Shown here: one piece after another, positions 61,966-64,000 of the stretch
How the letters are laid out: each line of letters starts with the position of its first letter
How positions within the stretch are numbered: the first letter of the stretch is position 1
NCBI GenBank assembly: GCA_017307865.1
Contig: JAFKGE010000026.1
Span: forward strand, 1 to 64,000
Direction: 5' to 3'
DNA: 64,000 nucleotides
Source of the DNA: Burkholderiales bacterium
GTDB taxonomy: Bacteria > Pseudomonadota > Gammaproteobacteria > Burkholderiales > Burkholderiaceae_C
Translations under genes and position numbers: made by a program
Notes under the pieces: generated by a model
Seen by the model: the letters and a program-made list of their open reading frames with translations, nothing else
Told to the model about the DNA's origin: nothing
The model's database searches: none

Positions 61966-62763
61966 TCAGGACTTGAACACCGGCGTACGGCGCGCTTCGA
62001 ACGCCGCCAGACCTTCACTCACATCGTCATCGAGCAAGGCGGCGCTGGCCAGGTCCTCCTCAAGCTGGAGACCGACCTCCGATGAACTCTCCATGCCCTG
62101 ACGGGCGAGGCGCTTCATGGTGGCGATACCGATTCGGCTGCGCATTGCGAGTTTGGTGCAGTAGGCGAGCGCCGCTTCACCCAGTTGGTCGGGTTCGACC
62201 ACATAGTTGACCAAGCCCCATTGCTCGGCCGTGACGGCATCGATCCAGCGCGCCGAAAAAAACAGGTCCAGGCCGCGCCGCAGGCCGACAATGCGCGGAA
62301 TGCGCTGGCTGCCGCCCCAGCCGGGTATCAGGCCGAACTGAGCATGCTGGTCGCCAAAGCGCGCGTCCTTGGCAGCAAAAATGATGTCGCAAGCCAGCAT
62401 CAGTTCGCTCCCGCCCGCTAGGGTCAGGCCCTGACAGGCCGCCACCACCGGCAGATCGCTGCGCTCCAGGCGCTTGAGAACCCCGTGGCCATAGGAGATG
62501 AAATGCTTCAGCTTGGCGGGATCACCGCGCAAGGACTTCACCTCGTCCAGGTCGGCGCCGGTGCAGAAATGCTTTCCCTGCGCGCGGATCAGGATGGCAC
62601 GCACGCCGGATCCAGGCTGCTCGAATCCATCAAGCGCAGCCTCGATGCCCGCATGCGCGGACATCGACAGGCAATTGAATTTCTCAGGACGGGCCAACTC
62701 GATGATCCCGACCGCGCCGCTTCGGCTGACCACTACGGGAGATGCCTGATTATTAGCTTGCAC
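61966..62763 (-). CDS. Enoyl-CoA hydratase family protein
   Basis: A 265-residue crotonase-fold protein starting at a GTG that overlaps the dehydrogenase stop by one base (TAGTG), with AAGGAG upstream. GKHFCTGADLDEV and QGLTLAGGSELMLACDI form the oxyanion hole and keep the first catalytic Glu; the second Glu position reads FGDQHAQFGL, with His. The segment IPGWGGSQRIPRIVG is typical. It may hydrate the enoyl-CoA made by the adjacent dehydrogenase, or act after ring opening. This is a different subtype from the hydratase at 54854. Confidence 0.86.
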   Translation of the reverse strand: MQANNQASPVVVSRSGAVGIIELARPEKFNCLSMSAHAGIEAALDGFEQPGSGVRAILIRAQGKHFCTGADLDEVKSLRGDPAKLKHFISYGHGVLKRLERSDLPVVAACQGLTLAGGSELMLACDIIFAAKDARFGDQHAQFGLIPGWGGSQRIPRIVGLRRGLDLFFSARWIDAVTAEQWGLVNYVVEPDQLGEAALAYCTKLAMRSRIGIATMKRLARQGMESSSEVGLQLEEDLASAALLDDDVSEGLAAFEARRTPVFKS

Positions 62764-63926
62764 TATTTGTTCTCCTTGGCGTATTGCACGGCAGCGCGGC
62801 CCACCCGCTCACGGGCGACGATCAGCTTCATGATTTGCGCCGTACCGTCGCCGATTTCCAGACCCATCACATCACGCATGCGCTGCTGGTGCGGCAGATC
62901 CATCGACCAGCCATAGTGACCAAAGGTCAGCAGACACTGATGGATGGCATCAAACGAGGTCTTGGGGGCCATCCACTTGACCATGGCGGCCTCTGCAGTG
63001 TGCGGTTGACCCGCGTCGCGCAAGGCCAGCCCGTGGTAACAGAGCTGACGGCAAGCGGAAATCAGTGTCTCGAATTCGACAATCGGAAAGCTCACGCCCT
63101 GGTACTGCGCCAGCGGTGCGCCGAAAGTCTGACGCTCCTTGACGTACTCCCAGGTTTCATCGATCGACGCCTGCGCTGCGGCAATGCATTGCAGGGCGAT
63201 CAGGATGCGGCTGAAGTCGAAACCCTGCATCACCTGCGTGAAGCCCTTGCCTTCCGCCCCCAGCCGGTTCTCGACCGGCACCCGCACGTCATCGAAGAAC
63301 ACCGAGCCGCGGCCGATGATTTTGCTGCCGACGTCGTTGAAGCGGGTGCGCTGCACGCCTTTCTGGTTCAAATCCACCAGCAAGGCCGTGATACCGCGTG
63401 CCCCATCTTCTGGCTTGCCGGTGCGCGCAAACAGCACCATGGCATCGGCCTGGTCGGCAAAGGTGATGGAGGTCTTCTCACCCGAGAGGATGTACTCGTC
63501 GCCAACGCGGCGCGCCTTGAGCTGCAGGTTGGCTGCATCCGAGCCGCCCCGCGGCTCGGTCAGACCCAGGGCGACGATGGCCTCGCCCGCCACGATCCGG
63601 CTGTTCCAGGTGCGCGCCAGCTCGGGGGCCGCATTGGCATGGATGATGGCCCCCATCAGCGAGCTCAGCAACTGCATATAGCTCACGTTGAAGTCGCCAT
63701 AGGCGATTTCCTCGGTAATGAGGCCTGCCGTTACGCCACTCAAGCCCAGACCACCGTACTCTTCGGACAAGTCGACACCGATCAGGCCGAGAGACCCCAT
63801 TTCCCTGAACAGCGCCCGGTCAATACCCGGCTGCGACTCGCGCTTTTGGTAATCGGGCCTGAGCTTCTCGCGTGCAAAGCGGCGCGCCACGTCACGCAGC
63901 GCAGTTTGATCGTCATCAAAAATCAT
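62763..63926 (-). CDS. Acyl-CoA dehydrogenase, alicyclic (AliB-like) type
   Basis: A 387-residue acyl-CoA dehydrogenase. GVDLSEEYGGLGLSG, LTEPRGGSDAANLQLKA, KTSITFADQADAMV and TFGHYGWSMDLPHQQR are present. The usual catalytic Glu is replaced: the C-terminal segment reads EIGDGTAQIMK. This Gly-Asp-Gly-Thr-Ala-Gln pattern recalls cyclohexanecarboxyl-CoA dehydrogenases, some of which use an aspartate base elsewhere in the protein (established for related enzymes as I recall it; unverified here). The ATG has AGGAGA 7 bp upstream. It is the first gene of the minus-strand operon in this window. Confidence 0.82.
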   Translation of the reverse strand: MIFDDDQTALRDVARRFAREKLRPDYQKRESQPGIDRALFREMGSLGLIGVDLSEEYGGLGLSGVTAGLITEEIAYGDFNVSYMQLLSSLMGAIIHANAAPELARTWNSRIVAGEAIVALGLTEPRGGSDAANLQLKARRVGDEYILSGEKTSITFADQADAMVLFARTGKPEDGARGITALLVDLNQKGVQRTRFNDVGSKIIGRGSVFFDDVRVPVENRLGAEGKGFTQVMQGFDFSRILIALQCIAAAQASIDETWEYVKERQTFGAPLAQYQGVSFPIVEFETLISACRQLCYHGLALRDAGQPHTAEAAMVKWMAPKTSFDAIHQCLLTFGHYGWSMDLPHQQRMRDVMGLEIGDGTAQIMKLIVARERVGRAAVQYAKENK

Positions 63927-64000
63927 GGCTATATCTCCTGGTTGACTGCTTCTGAAACGACTGCCTCCTGCGCCCTACAGCAGCCAGAAACAAAAATTGA
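63927..64000. promoter_or_regulatory. Upstream region of the minus-strand carboxylase operon (partial)
   Basis: The last 74 bases contain the ribosome-binding site of the dehydrogenase gene at 63926 and no reading frame I can support. They may hold part of the operon promoter, but the region is cut off by the window end and no -10/-35 pair is evident. Confidence 0.3.

Overview
This 64 kb window is GC-rich and almost entirely coding. It looks like a catabolic island from a proteobacterium, most likely a betaproteobacterium (Burkholderiales or Rhodocyclales type); that assignment rests on gene content and codon style, not on a search. Nearly every gene acts on acyl-CoA thioesters. I count ten acyl-CoA dehydrogenases (one frameshifted, one degenerate), six enoyl-CoA hydratase or crotonase-fold proteins (one fused in a FadJ-type protein), three biotin-dependent acyl-CoA carboxylases, one HMG-CoA-lyase-type enzyme, four AMP-forming acyl-CoA ligases, two family III CoA transferases, three MmgE/PrpD proteins, three hot-dog thioesterases and a dedicated electron transfer flavoprotein. 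There are no transporters and no rRNA or tRNA genes.

Layout. (1) 1-3166, minus strand: an operon cut up by two IS21-type remnants. It retains an intact MmgE/PrpD gene and a NIPSNAP gene, plus the ends of a MaoC hydratase, a flavoprotein dehydrogenase and a citryl-CoA-lyase-like gene. (2) 3193-20739, minus strand: a TetR regulator, acyl-CoA ligases, etfBA, a paired acyl-CoA dehydrogenase, hydratases, acetoacetyl-CoA synthetase, two CoA transferases, a BadI-like hydrolase, MmgE/PrpD and a CitE-like lyase. (3) 20885-37575, plus strand: beta-oxidation genes (dehydrogenase, thiolase, FadJ type) followed by an acyclic-terpene-utilisation block (AtuC, AtuF, AtuD and AtuA types), in which a MoxR ATPase and a CoxE-like VWA protein are embedded. 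(4) 37699-40718, plus strand: a second TetR, a hydratase and a third MmgE/PrpD. (5) 40823-63926, minus strand: a long run that begins (63926 downward) with two further carboxylases on either side of an HMG-CoA-lyase-type gene. It continues through thioesterases, a PECR-like SDR and a transglutaminase-like protein, and ends in a MaoC / non-cysteine thiolase / DUF35 / dehydrogenase set that resembles the aldolase module of steroid side-chain degradation.

How it may work together (inference): ligases and CoA transferases activate a branched or alicyclic isoprenoid acid. Dehydrogenases feed electrons to the local ETF. Beta-methyl branches that block normal beta-oxidation are removed by carboxylation, hydration and lyase cleavage (Liu/Atu logic) or by aldol cleavage. 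Acetoacetate from the lyase step is recovered by acetoacetyl-CoA synthetase. A BadI-like hydrolase and an AliB-like dehydrogenase hint at a ring-containing substrate such as a cyclic terpenoid. The substrate itself cannot be read from the sequence.
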